Below, piece after piece: positions 1 through 7,079 of a stretch of 12,670 nt of DNA. The notes below the pieces were generated by a model, which was not told the origin of the DNA, did not search any database, and was given only the letters and a program-made list of their open reading frames with translations. The DNA is taken from NCBI GenBank assembly GCA_001515185.1, contig LQHI01000068.1, forward strand, positions 1 through 12,670, given 5' to 3'. How positions within the stretch are numbered: position 1 is the first letter of the stretch; every line of letters starts with the position of its first letter. The translations under genes were made by a program, and so were the position numbers. Source of the stretch: Hadesarchaea archaeon DG-33. Its GTDB lineage: Archaea; Hadarchaeota; Hadarchaeia; Hadarchaeales; Hadarchaeaceae.

Positions 1-506
1 ACTTCTTATACCCTCGCTAGTGCCATTAAAAAATTAGGAAATTTTGACCTAATCATTTGTGGAGAAAAAAACCGTTGATGGAGACACGGGTCAAATTGGG
101 CCTGAAGTCGCGGAGCATCTGGGTATTCCACATGTCGCTTATGTTTCTGAAATAAAAAAATGTGATAAAGAGGGATTTGTCACCGTATCGCAGATGGGAG
201 AATATCGTTACTTGACGGAACTTGTCCATTGGGTTAATCACGGTCACAAAGGATATCAACGAACCCAGGCTCCCATCTTTACGGGATAAATTAAAAGCAA
301 GAAAATCTGAAATTGAAATTTGGAGTGTGGACGATCTCACAAATGGCGCTGACAGGAGTAAATTTGGGATAATGGGGTCACCGACTAGCATATACAAAAT
401 CACAATTCCGTCTGTAGAAGGTAGGCGAGGAAAAATTTTTAGGGGGACGCCGGACGAGGCGGCGCAAAAGTTTGTGGAGGAATTAGAAAAAATACTGAAG
501 GTATGA
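1..506 (+). pseudogene. etfB: Electron transfer flavoprotein beta subunit (EtfB), 5'-truncated by window edge, two +1 frameshifts
   Basis: EtfB pairs with EtfA to bind FAD/AMP and pass electrons between flavoprotein dehydrogenases and an acceptor. The sequence opens in frame with a run reading ASAIKKLGNFDLIICGE. After one extra base in an A7 tract (about 65-71) it continues with the family motif TVDGDTGQIGPEVAEHLGIP. A second +1 shift near 219-224 moves it into the frame reading LITVTKDINEPRLPS, followed by the usual C-terminus ending KILKV. All three segments are in correct family order, so this is one gene read in three frames. The start lies left of the window. It ends 2 nt before the etfA start, as in normal etfBA operons. 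Both lesions are single added bases and one is in a homopolymer, so sequencing error is possible, but the neighbours etfA and MFS are also broken. Identity is confident; pseudogene status is less so. Confidence 0.85.
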
Positions 507-508
507 CA

Positions 509-1287
509 ATGGGCGAATATAAAGGAGTAATGACTTTTGCGGAGCAGGAAGATGGGAAAATCCATCCAGTTTCATATGAGTTGTTGGGTTTCAAATGAAA
601 AATGAAGTTAATGAACTGATTTACCACGGGGCGGATAAAATATTTTTTTACGACCACCCCTCTCTTAAAGAATTTGACACGATTCGTTATAAGCAGAATA
701 TAGTGAATTTGGTGAAGGAAGAAAAGCCCGAGATATTCCTACTTGGGGCGACTCATCTCGGAAGATCCTTGGGGCCTAGGATAGCAGTGGCGTTAAAAAC
801 CGGATTGACGGCTGATTGTATTGATCTAAAGGTGGATGAAGAAGGGAATTTAATCCAGATTCGACCCGCATTTAGCGGCAATATCCTCGCTCACATAAAG
901 ACCAAAACAAGACCTCAGATGTATACGGTTAGATATAAAGTAATGGAGAAGAGGGAGAGAGACCCAACCAGAAAAGGAGAAATAATAATGAAAGATGCGG
1001 AGGTTATAGAGAATAGCGGAACGAAGAATTTAAAGAAAGAAAAAGCAGGAGAAGTAAACATAACGGGAGCGGATATCATAGTCTCGGGTGGCAGAGGGTT
1101 AAAAAAACCAGATGATTTCAAAATTCTGCGTGAACTGGCTGATATTTTAGGTGGAGTTGTTGGATCCAGCAGACCTTTAGTGGATGAGGGGTGGATAGGA
1201 AGAGAGCATCAAGTTGGATTCAGCGGAAACACGGTTAAACCAAAGCTCTATTTTGCATGCGGCATATCTGGCGCACCTCAAACCTGA
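509..1287 (+). pseudogene. etfA: Electron transfer flavoprotein alpha subunit (EtfA), internal deletion with frameshift and missing C-terminus
   Basis: The start ATG at 509 lies 2 nt after etfB, with a GAAGG-type ribosome site inside the etfB end. The first frame reads MGEYKGVMTFAEQEDGKIHP then SYELLG and stops at 596-598. The rest continues in another frame from about 583: NEVNELIYHGADKIF, GATHLGRSLGPRIAVALKTG, then the FAD-binding C-domain SGGRGLKKPDDFKILRELAD, GSSRPLVDEGWIGREHQVGF and ACGISGAPQ. About 25 residues usually found between ELLG and the ELIYHGAD-type segment are absent. The normal continuation after GAPQ (about 55-60 residues completing the FAD site) is also gone: the frame ends at TGA 1285-1287, where sequence of the opposing MFS remnant begins. 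The product could not be a functional EtfA. Family identity is clear from many motifs; the lesions are seen directly, their cause is inferred. Confidence 0.88.
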
Positions 1288-1706
1288 ATAGGCTGTGGCT
1301 CTCCCGCGATAATCGGACACTCTAAACAAGCTCGTCACTATCAACCCTTCCGAAATGGGGATAAAAAGACCCCTAAACACTCCAAGAATGAGAAACCCTT
1401 CAAACGAGGATATTAACGTAACCGCAAATGTGAACAATGCCATTAGAATGGACGACTGTATTAGAAAAGGTTTTCTTCTTCCGATAGCGTCGGAAAAGGA
1501 ACTCCACATGATGCTCGTAAAGACCCCGATTATCACCGGGATTGCCATTATTATCCCCACCTGCGCCAGGGACATACCGCGTTCTACAAGATAAACCGGA
1601 AAGAAGACCGAAAAGGGAGCCCATCCAGCTATATAAAAAACCGAAACAATTTAATGAGTTTAATTCCCCGGTTATCATCCGAAACGTATACTCTCGATTC
1701 TGTCAT
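1288..1706 (-). pseudogene. MFS transporter remnant, N-terminal part only, one frameshift
   Basis: This is the beginning of a major facilitator permease on the minus strand. A plausible start is ATG at 1706, preceded by a GGGGGTTGAG purine-rich site. The first frame reads MTESRVYVSDDNRGIKLIKL then FRFFI and hits a stop. Adding one T to the T6 tract (A run at 1635-1640 on the plus strand) restores YIAGWAPFSVFFPVYLVERG, then MSLAQVGIIMAIPVIIG. The MFS signature loop SDAIGRRKPFLIQSS follows, then FRGLFIPISEGLIVTSLFR. Family sequence ends at RGRATAY (about 1288). Beyond that the frame is only antisense to etfA. Roughly the first 130 residues of a normally ~400-residue protein remain. The substrate is unknown. 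It is not a duplicate of the intact MFS gene at 4776, whose sequence differs clearly. Loss of the 3' two thirds makes this a true remnant unless the junction is an assembly error. Confidence 0.8.
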
Positions 1707-1771
1707 CTCAACCCCCAAGTTGATTTTTGTTTTAATCCTCACCTTTCTGTATTTAAATTGCACAATAAAGT

Positions 1772-1780
1772 TTTAAAAAT
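1772..1780 (+). promoter_or_regulatory. TATA-like box for the EamA permease
   Basis: The tract TTTAAAAAT is centred about 26 nt before the ATG at 1802. No Shine-Dalgarno sequence is visible between it and the start. The spacing equals the usual archaeal TATA-to-start-site distance, which suggests a leaderless transcript. This is an inference from position and composition in an AT-rich stretch. Confidence 0.45.
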
Positions 1781-1801
1781 ACCTAAATCCACATCAAAAT
1801 C

Positions 1802-2659
1802 ATGAATCTGATCGCATTAGCGCTCATGTTAGCCGCAACCCTTTGTTGGGGAGCGGATCAAACGATTGGCAAGTTAGCTGTGAAAAGGATGAGTGTGTCT
1901 GTCTTTAACGCCCTCAGACCAACTTTCGTCGCGCCTTTGGCCATTATATTTGCTTTTTCGACCAATAGTCTGAGCTATCCAGGAGCATTTTTAACCGCGA
2001 TAGCAATCCTCGCCGGAGTAATTTCTTGGTGCGTAGCATGCGAGTTGTATTTTTATTTATTGAAAAGGGGTGCCGTTCATAAGATTTTACCGATCGGTAA
2101 TTCCCATCCCGTATGGGGAGTTTTCGCCGCAATTTTGTTTTTGGGTGAGGAAGTGATATTTTTTATTTTTGTATCGGCGGCTTTAGTGATTATAGGAGCA
2201 TACTTCTTGGCGCAGAAAGAGCAGGAAACAGGCCGCTGGAAGCGAATGGTGCCTCTGGCTTTGTTGGTGGCGTTAATGTGGGGGGCCGTAATCGTCCTTA
2301 ATAAATTTTGTCTTAATGAAGGCGTGAAAGTTGGCACACTTCTCACGATTGAGGTGATATCCGCAGCGGTGGCCTGCAATATCGTAATGGGCATCCATCA
2401 GATTAGGGCGGGTATAAAGTTAGATAAAAAAGGTGTGTGGCTGAGTTTTCTCTCTGGCTTCTTAGGTTTTTTCATCGGACACGTTTTATATTTGAGTGCT
2501 TTGGGAATTGAAAAAGCAAGCGTGCTGGCACCGATCAATGGTGCTGTAATACCCTTCGGCTTCCTCCTCAGCATCCTCCTTGTTAGGGAAAGACCTTCTA
2601 AAAAAGCAATTTTGGGAATGGTCATCGTGTTCACAGGGGTTTTCTTAGCGACTATTTAG
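1802..2659 (+). CDS. DMT-superfamily permease with two EamA domains
   Basis: This 285-residue protein has about ten hydrophobic segments in two EamA-like repeats (about residues 1-140 and 148-285), the usual length and layout of drug/metabolite-superfamily permeases. Typical marks are LCWGADQTIGKLAVKR in the first helix region, FLGEEVIFF at the end of the first repeat, LMWGAVIVLNKF opening the second, and LLVRERPSKKAILGMVIVF near the C-terminus. The second repeat starts after a charged loop (AQKEQETGRWKR). Family members export or import small metabolites such as amino acids or nucleotide derivatives; the substrate here cannot be read. The ATG at 1802 has no ribosome site and is probably leaderless. 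It is the only intact gene in the AT-rich left zone and shares that zone's A/T-ending codon use, so it may belong to the same acquired or ancestral segment as the decayed etf genes. Confidence 0.88.
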   Translation: MNLIALALMLAATLCWGADQTIGKLAVKRMSVSVFNALRPTFVAPLAIIFAFSTNSLSYPGAFLTAIAILAGVISWCVACELYFYLLKRGAVHKILPIGNSHPVWGVFAAILFLGEEVIFFIFVSAALVIIGAYFLAQKEQETGRWKRMVPLALLVALMWGAVIVLNKFCLNEGVKVGTLLTIEVISAAVACNIVMGIHQIRAGIKLDKKGVWLSFLSGFLGFFIGHVLYLSALGIEKASVLAPINGAVIPFGFLLSILLVRERPSKKAILGMVIVFTGVFLATI

Positions 2660-2682
2660 AATGGGTTCTATAACATCCCGAA

Positions 2683-2731
2683 TTTTTTAGGTAAATTAGC
2701 ATCTCGTACATTCCACTTGGATAATTTTTTT
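2683..2731 (+). terminator. Possible oligo-T terminator after the EamA permease
   Basis: Two runs of T on the coding strand (T6 at 2683-2688 and T7 at 2725-2731) lie 25-70 nt past the permease stop. Archaeal RNA polymerase commonly terminates at such U-rich tracts without a hairpin. The position before the thrS promoter fits, but the region is AT-rich in general, so this is only suggestive. Confidence 0.35.
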
Positions 2732-2853
2732 ATTCACTTCACTTGTAATGATTTACTTTTCTGGATATTGAGTTAATCCAAAAACTTACAACCCTCCTTC
2801 AACACCACAAATGCAACACCCCCAGATTCAAAATAGAACCGTTTTGGGAATAG

Positions 2854-2861
2854 TTTATTAA
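2854..2861 (+). promoter_or_regulatory. TATA-like box for thrS
   Basis: TTTATTAA stands out about 35 nt before the TTG start at 2893 and would place transcription start near 2880-2886, just at or before the GGTGAG ribosome site (2884-2889). The intergenic stretch 2660-2892 shows no other gene, tRNA or obvious structure. Confidence 0.4.
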
Positions 2862-2892
2862 ATTCAGGGACTCAAGTGCACGCGGTGAGCAA

Positions 2893-4752
2893 TTGAGAAT
2901 CCTATTGGTCCACTCAGATTTCCTAGAGTTCGAGGCCAAGCAGCGCACCCCCCTAGCAGAGGATGTTTCATCTGAGCAACGTTCGGGGCGCCTCGAAGAG
3001 GTACTAGTGGTCTTTACGGCTGCAGAAGAGGAGGACGGAAGTAACATCGAAGGAGTATCGAAGAACGCCGCCCGAGAAATCGCGGAGGTTGCTCGGAAGG
3101 TCGAAGCAAAAAGAGTCGCCATCTACCCATACGCTCATCTCAGTTCATCGCTCGCATCCCCGAAGGCCGCCATCAAATTGCTCGACGCCACCGCTGGAGC
3201 GCTACGCGAATTCGGCCTAGAGGTTCACCGCCTGCCATTCGGCTGGTACAAAGCATTCAAGCTCAGCTGCAAGGGGCACCCGCTGTCGGAACTCTCACGG
3301 ACGATAACAGCCGAAGCCGCGGAGGCTGAGGTCCGCGCTCCGGAGGCTGTCCCCAGCAGAAGGATAATCCTCACTCCTGATGGGAAAGAACACAAGCTTG
3401 ACCTCTCGAACATCGACGCTTGCAAACCTCTTGCGAAGAACCTTCAGCTTAAACAATTCGTGCTTAGCGAGGAACTAGGACACAAGCCTGGAGAGGAGCC
3501 TGCCCACATCAAGCTGATGCGGCGCCTGGAGCTGGTTGACTACGAGCCCGCAAGCGACGCTGGACACTTTCGCTTTTATCCGAAAGGGGCGCTCATCAAG
3601 GGGCTGCTGGAGGAGTTGGCGATCCAGCTCTCGGACGAACTCGGGGCCAGCAAGATAGAGACCCCCGTGCTCTACCGCGCTGACGAGCCGGACATCGCGG
3701 AGCAGGCCGCGCGCTTCTACCAGAAAGATTACAAGATCAAGTTCCCGAACCGAACGCTCCTCCTCAGGTTCGCAGGGGATTTCGGGTTGTTTAAAATGAT
3801 GAAAAATACAGTGATGAGCTACCGCCAGATGCCGGTGAGGATATTCGAGCTCTCGCCCTCGTATCGGCTGGAGCAGAGCGGGGAGTGCGTGGGGCTCAAG
3901 CGCCTCCGGGCCTTCACCATGCCTGATATACATTGTTTCTGCCGCGACCTGAAGCAGGGAATGGAAGAGTACGAGCAGCTCTTCAAAATCTATGCCAGGA
4001 TGACCAAGTCGATGGAGGTAGATTATGTTGTGGCGTTTCGCACCATCGAGGAGTTCTACCGACAAAACAAGTCCTTCTTCGTGCGGCTGCTTAAACTCGT
4101 TAAGCGTCCGGCCCTCATCGAGCTGCTATCAGAACGCAAGCATTACTGGGTGCTCAAGCACGAGTTTCAGGTGATTGACTCGGTTGGAGGAAATGCCCAG
4201 CTCGCAACTGTTCAACTTGACATGGAAGACTCCGAGCGCTACGGCATCCGGTACGTGGATGAGCGCGGAGAAAAGAAAGGTTGCATCATTTTACATTCCT
4301 CCATGGGTTCGATCGAGCGGTGGATGTACGCAACGCTGGAAGAAGCGGCGAAGGCACAAAAGACTGGGAAGGCTCCAAGCTTGCCGCTCTGGCTCTCGCC
4401 AACCCAAGTCAGGATCATCCCGCTGGCTGACCGCCACATCAAATCTTGTAAGCGAATCGCGGATACTCTGGAAAAGGCTCGCGTCCGCGTAGATATCGAT
4501 GAACGGTCCGAGACCGTTTCGAAGAAGGTGCGGGACGCCGAGCGCGAATGGGTTAATTTGATCGTCGTACTCGGTGACAAAGAGTTGAAAAGGAAAAAAT
4601 TACCTGTGAGGGTCCGGGGGAAGAAGGCGCTCAAACCGATGACCGTCAAGGAACTCACCGCCGAGGTCGCCAAAAAGACCAGGGGCATGCCTTTCAGACC
4701 TCTGGTCCTGCCAAGATTGCTCTCGATGCGCCCGATATTCGTCGGAAGCTGA
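2893..4752 (+). CDS. thrS: Threonyl-tRNA synthetase, archaeal type with N-terminal editing domain
   Basis: This class II synthetase attaches threonine to tRNA-Thr in the cytosol. It has 619 residues and starts at TTG 2893, chosen because GGTGAG sits 3 nt upstream and the protein then begins MRILLVHSDFLEFEAK, as archaeal homologues do. Residues 1-145 form the D-aminoacyl deacylase-like editing domain; His82 (PYAHLS) and Lys120 (PFGWYK) match its key positions. The catalytic core spans about 205-490: motif 1 around GASKIETPVLYR, motif 2 FELSPSYRLEQSGECVGLKR with Arg325, motif 3 MGSIER with Arg476. Two zinc-ligand histidines are expected at His347 (MPDIH) and His468 (ILHSS), but the position of the third ligand (Cys) holds Asp296 (AGDFGLF). 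Residues about 500-619 are the anticodon-binding domain, ending LPRLLSMRPIFVG. It is intact and full length. An MFS gene follows 23 nt later and may be cotranscribed. Confidence 0.97.
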   Translation: MRILLVHSDFLEFEAKQRTPLAEDVSSEQRSGRLEEVLVVFTAAEEEDGSNIEGVSKNAAREIAEVARKVEAKRVAIYPYAHLSSSLASPKAAIKLLDATAGALREFGLEVHRLPFGWYKAFKLSCKGHPLSELSRTITAEAAEAEVRAPEAVPSRRIILTPDGKEHKLDLSNIDACKPLAKNLQLKQFVLSEELGHKPGEEPAHIKLMRRLELVDYEPASDAGHFRFYPKGALIKGLLEELAIQLSDELGASKIETPVLYRADEPDIAEQAARFYQKDYKIKFPNRTLLLRFAGDFGLFKMMKNTVMSYRQMPVRIFELSPSYRLEQSGECVGLKRLRAFTMPDIHCFCRDLKQGMEEYEQLFKIYARMTKSMEVDYVVAFRTIEEFYRQNKSFFVRLLKLVKRPALIELLSERKHYWVLKHEFQVIDSVGGNAQLATVQLDMEDSERYGIRYVDERGEKKGCIILHSSMGSIERWMYATLEEAAKAQKTGKAPSLPLWLSPTQVRIIPLADRHIKSCKRIADTLEKARVRVDIDERSETVSKKVRDAEREWVNLIVVLGDKELKRKKLPVRVRGKKALKPMTVKELTAEVAKKTRGMPFRPLVLPRLLSMRPIFVGS

Positions 4753-4775
4753 AATCCGCCCTGAGTTGTGGACGA

Positions 4776-5969
4776 ATGAGACGGCGGGGATTTTTTACAG
4801 GGTTGGGGTTCAACGTCATCGTGCTCGGGATCGCCAGCTTGCTCACTGACGTAAGCACCGAGATGATGCTGCCTCTCTTCCCCATCTTTACTGTCCAAGT
4901 TCTCGGCGCTGCTCCGGCTGTGCTGGGGTTCATCGAGGGGCTGGCGGAGAGCGCGGCGAGCCTTCTCAAAGTATTCTCGGGATGGTGGTCGGACCGTATC
5001 GGCAAGCGGAAGCCCTTGATCCTCGGAGGTTACTGGCTCTCCACCGTCGTCAAACCATTCCTCGCCCTTGCCAGCACATGGGCCCATGCGCTCGGGGTGC
5101 GGTTTATGGATCGAGTTGGAAAGGGGATCAGGACCTCTCCCCGGGATGCTCTGCTCGCAGACTCATGCGCACCAAACATTAGGGGAAAAGCATTCGGATT
5201 TCACCGTGCCCTCGACACGATTGGCGCGATTTTGGGCCCAGCGTTCGCGTTCCTGCTTCTGCTCTTCCTTGGATTCAGAGACATCTTCCTGCTCGCCTCG
5301 ATTCCAGCAATACTAGCGGTCGTCGTCCTCATGTTCTTCGTACATGAGGTGAGGAGAAAGCGGGCCCCCAAGCTATCCTTTAAGGCTGGCCTTGGCTCGC
5401 TCAGCCCAAGTTTCAGGCGCTACCTCGCAGTTGTTACTTTATTCTCGCTAGGGAACCTAAGCTGGGCATTTCTGATCCTCCGAGCCTCTGAGCTTGGGCT
5501 AGGGGCCGGGCAGGTGGTGCTTCTCTACATGCTCTTCAACGTGGTCTATGCTTTGGTCTCGCTTCCAGCTGGCATGCTGTCCGACCGCATAGGGAGGCGT
5601 CCTGTGATCGCCTCGGGCTATTGCATTTTCGGCTTCACTTCCGTGGGGTTGGCTTTGGCAACCAGCGCATGGCAAGCACTACCGTTGTTCGCATTCTACG
5701 GTGTTTTTATGGGTTTAGTTGTGGGAGTTCAACGCGCTTATGTCGCCGACTTGATCGCCCCACGACTTTGGGGGACTGCGATGGGAGCCTTCCACACCGC
5801 TACCGGATTGGCTTTATTTCCAGCCAGTGTCATCGCAGGAGTGCTTTGGCAAGTTATCGGTTCATGGGCTGCATTCGCTTTCGCTGCGGTGCTTTCGTTC
5901 GTGGCAGCGTTGCTTATGATAACAGCATTGAAGCCCTCGCATGCAGAAACCAAAGCATCAATCAGGTAA
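4776..5969 (+). CDS. MFS transporter (MJ1317-like)
   Basis: This is a 397-residue, apparently twelve-helix permease of the major facilitator superfamily. The cytoplasmic signature loop appears in both halves: GWWSDRIGKRKPLILGG (about residues 69-85) and GMLSDRIGRRPVIA (about 267-280). The segment RFMDRVGKGIRTSPRDALLA (about 109-128) is typical of a prokaryotic subgroup that includes Methanocaldococcus MJ1317; that assignment is from memory. The central charged linker (HEVRRKRAPK, 191-200) separates the two six-helix bundles. The substrate is unknown. The ATG at 4776 follows thrS by 23 nt with only a weak GTGG ribosome site, which suggests cotranscription or coupling with thrS. Codon use matches the GC-rich right zone. 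The gene is complete, unlike the MFS remnant near position 1,500. It ends 57 nt from the convergent radA stop. Confidence 0.9.
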   Translation: MRRRGFFTGLGFNVIVLGIASLLTDVSTEMMLPLFPIFTVQVLGAAPAVLGFIEGLAESAASLLKVFSGWWSDRIGKRKPLILGGYWLSTVVKPFLALASTWAHALGVRFMDRVGKGIRTSPRDALLADSCAPNIRGKAFGFHRALDTIGAILGPAFAFLLLLFLGFRDIFLLASIPAILAVVVLMFFVHEVRRKRAPKLSFKAGLGSLSPSFRRYLAVVTLFSLGNLSWAFLILRASELGLGAGQVVLLYMLFNVVYALVSLPAGMLSDRIGRRPVIASGYCIFGFTSVGLALATSAWQALPLFAFYGVFMGLVVGVQRAYVADLIAPRLWGTAMGAFHTATGLALFPASVIAGVLWQVIGSWAAFAFAAVLSFVAALLMITALKPSHAETKASIR

Positions 5970-6026
5970 ACGAGCTACTCAAAGACCAAAAGTTCTTCCC
6001 CGCAGCACCGCCCCTTATTTTCGAAC

Positions 6027-6959
6027 TCAATCCCTGATTCCCGCCTCGACTATCTGAAATGTCGCGCTCTCCGGAGGTAGCCCGGGGTGGTCTACGAGTT
6101 TAGCGACCCTAGTGTTCGCCTTGCTCTTCCGCAGGTAGACCCGCGCGGTCATCGCATGCCCTAGCACGTGTCCTCCGATGGGCTTGGTCGGGTCACCGAA
6201 GAACATGTCAGGCCTCGCCATCACTTGGTTCGTCACGAAAACCGCGAGATCGTTCAGCTCCGCAATCTTGTGCAGCGCCGCAATGTGACGTCCCAGCTTC
6301 TGCTGCCGCTCAGCAAGCGCGCCCCGCCCGCAGTACTCGGCCCGGAAGAGAGAGGTGAGCGAGTCTATCACGACGAGTTTCACATCCCCCTCTTTTGCCA
6401 TCTCTTGGATTTTCTCGGCCAGCAGCATCTGGTGATCGGTCGTGCGCGCTCGAGCGATGTAAATGTTCTCAAGTACTACCTCGGGGTCTAGCCCTACTGC
6501 ACGCGCCATGTGCTCAATGCGCTCGGGCCTGAATGTATTTTCGGTGTCGATGTAGAGAGCTTTTCCCCTTAACCCTCCCTGTTCTGGCGGGAGCTGTACG
6601 TTGACGCAGAGCTGGTGGGCCAGTTGGCTTTTCCCAGACCCAAATTCTCCGAATACCTCGGTCAAACCTTGAGTCTCGACTCCCCCGCCAATTATCTTGT
6701 CTAGTGCGGGGCTCCCCGTCAAGATGTGCCCGAGGTGCTTCCGCCGTTCCATCACCTCGCTCGCTTTTTCATATCCCATGTTCACTGCATCGCGGGCAGC
6801 ATTTATCACCTTCACCGCCACTCGCATTCCCACCTCAGCGGCTTCCATCAACTCGCTCGTGGTGGATACTGCTAGGCGCTCCAACGAATCGTAGCCAGCC
6901 GAGTGAAGTTTCTCCGCAATCGCCGGCCCGACTCCTTCAAGTTCTTCAAATTCGGTCAA
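6027..6959 (-). CDS. radA: DNA repair and recombination protein RadA
   Basis: This is the archaeal RecA/Rad51-family recombinase, which forms ATP-dependent filaments on single-stranded DNA and catalyses strand exchange. It has 310 residues, slightly short for the family. Residues 1-60 are the helix-hairpin-helix DNA-binding domain (EELEGVGPAIAEKLHSAGYD). A linker with YEKA (63-66) sits where the FxxA-type polymerisation motif is expected. Walker A is GEFGSGKSQ (104-112, Lys110), Walker B is LVVIDS (195-200). The L2 region NQVMARPDMFFGDPTKPIGG and the C-terminal GHAMTARVYLRKSK are typical of RadA rather than RadB. The TTG start at 6959 is chosen because GGAGGTG lies 5 nt upstream and the protein then starts at the expected HhH domain. 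It diverges from lsm with about 120 nt between starts and converges on the MFS gene. No lesion is seen. Confidence 0.97.
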   Translation of the reverse strand: MTEFEELEGVGPAIAEKLHSAGYDSLERLAVSTTSELMEAAEVGMRVAVKVINAARDAVNMGYEKASEVMERRKHLGHILTGSPALDKIIGGGVETQGLTEVFGEFGSGKSQLAHQLCVNVQLPPEQGGLRGKALYIDTENTFRPERIEHMARAVGLDPEVVLENIYIARARTTDHQMLLAEKIQEMAKEGDVKLVVIDSLTSLFRAEYCGRGALAERQQKLGRHIAALHKIAELNDLAVFVTNQVMARPDMFFGDPTKPIGGHVLGHAMTARVYLRKSKANTRVAKLVDHPGLPPESATFQIVEAGIRD

Positions 6960-6964
6960 TCGAC

Positions 6965-6971
6965 CACCTCC
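6965..6971 (-). promoter_or_regulatory. Strong ribosome binding site deciding the radA TTG start
   Basis: GGAGGTG on the minus strand is 5 nt upstream of TTG 6959. It is the strongest Shine-Dalgarno match in the window and supports the non-ATG start. Confidence 0.8.
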
Positions 6972-6992
6972 GTGCGCCCCTCTTGTGTGTAT

Positions 6993-7000
6993 GTTTTAAG
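6993..7000 (-). promoter_or_regulatory. TATA-like box for radA
   Basis: CTTAAAAC read on the minus strand is the only AT-rich tract at a suitable distance upstream of the radA ribosome site. It would place transcription start near 6970, giving a very short leader. Inference from position. Confidence 0.4.
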
Positions 7001-7033
7001 TGATTTTGGGGGAGAGAGGGCACCGAAAGTAAT

Positions 7034-7050
7034 TTATAAAGCTTATAAAG
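7034..7050 (+). promoter_or_regulatory. Tandem TATA-like boxes for the lsm gene
   Basis: TTATAAAG occurs twice, at 7034-7041 and 7043-7050, offset by 9 bp. The second copy is 30-37 nt before the ATG at 7080. Either could seat TBP, with start sites about 9 nt apart; the second gives an almost leaderless transcript. Confidence 0.55.
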
Positions 7051-7079
7051 GGGCAGGCCGAGCATCAATTGGGTATTTG

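Noticed and set aside
60..240. Programmed ribosomal frameshifting in etfB
   Set aside because: Two separate +1 shifts would be needed with no slippery-site logic, ETF genes are not known for recoding, and adjacent etfA and MFS are also broken. Decay or error is simpler.
3475..4065. Minus-strand open frame of 196 codons inside thrS
   Set aside because: It lies wholly antisense to the catalytic core of ThrRS, whose motifs are intact, and shows no protein family pattern.
4239..5087. Long open frame on the minus strand, 282 codons, across the thrS/MFS junction
   Set aside because: It is antisense to two well-supported genes, has low-complexity Ser/Arg-rich composition and no recognisable domain; GC-rich genes commonly leave such open shadows.
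6903..7079. N-terminal extension of the Lsm protein
   Set aside because: It overlaps the radA start and promoter, is not Lsm-like, and the TATA boxes at 7034-7050 lie inside it.
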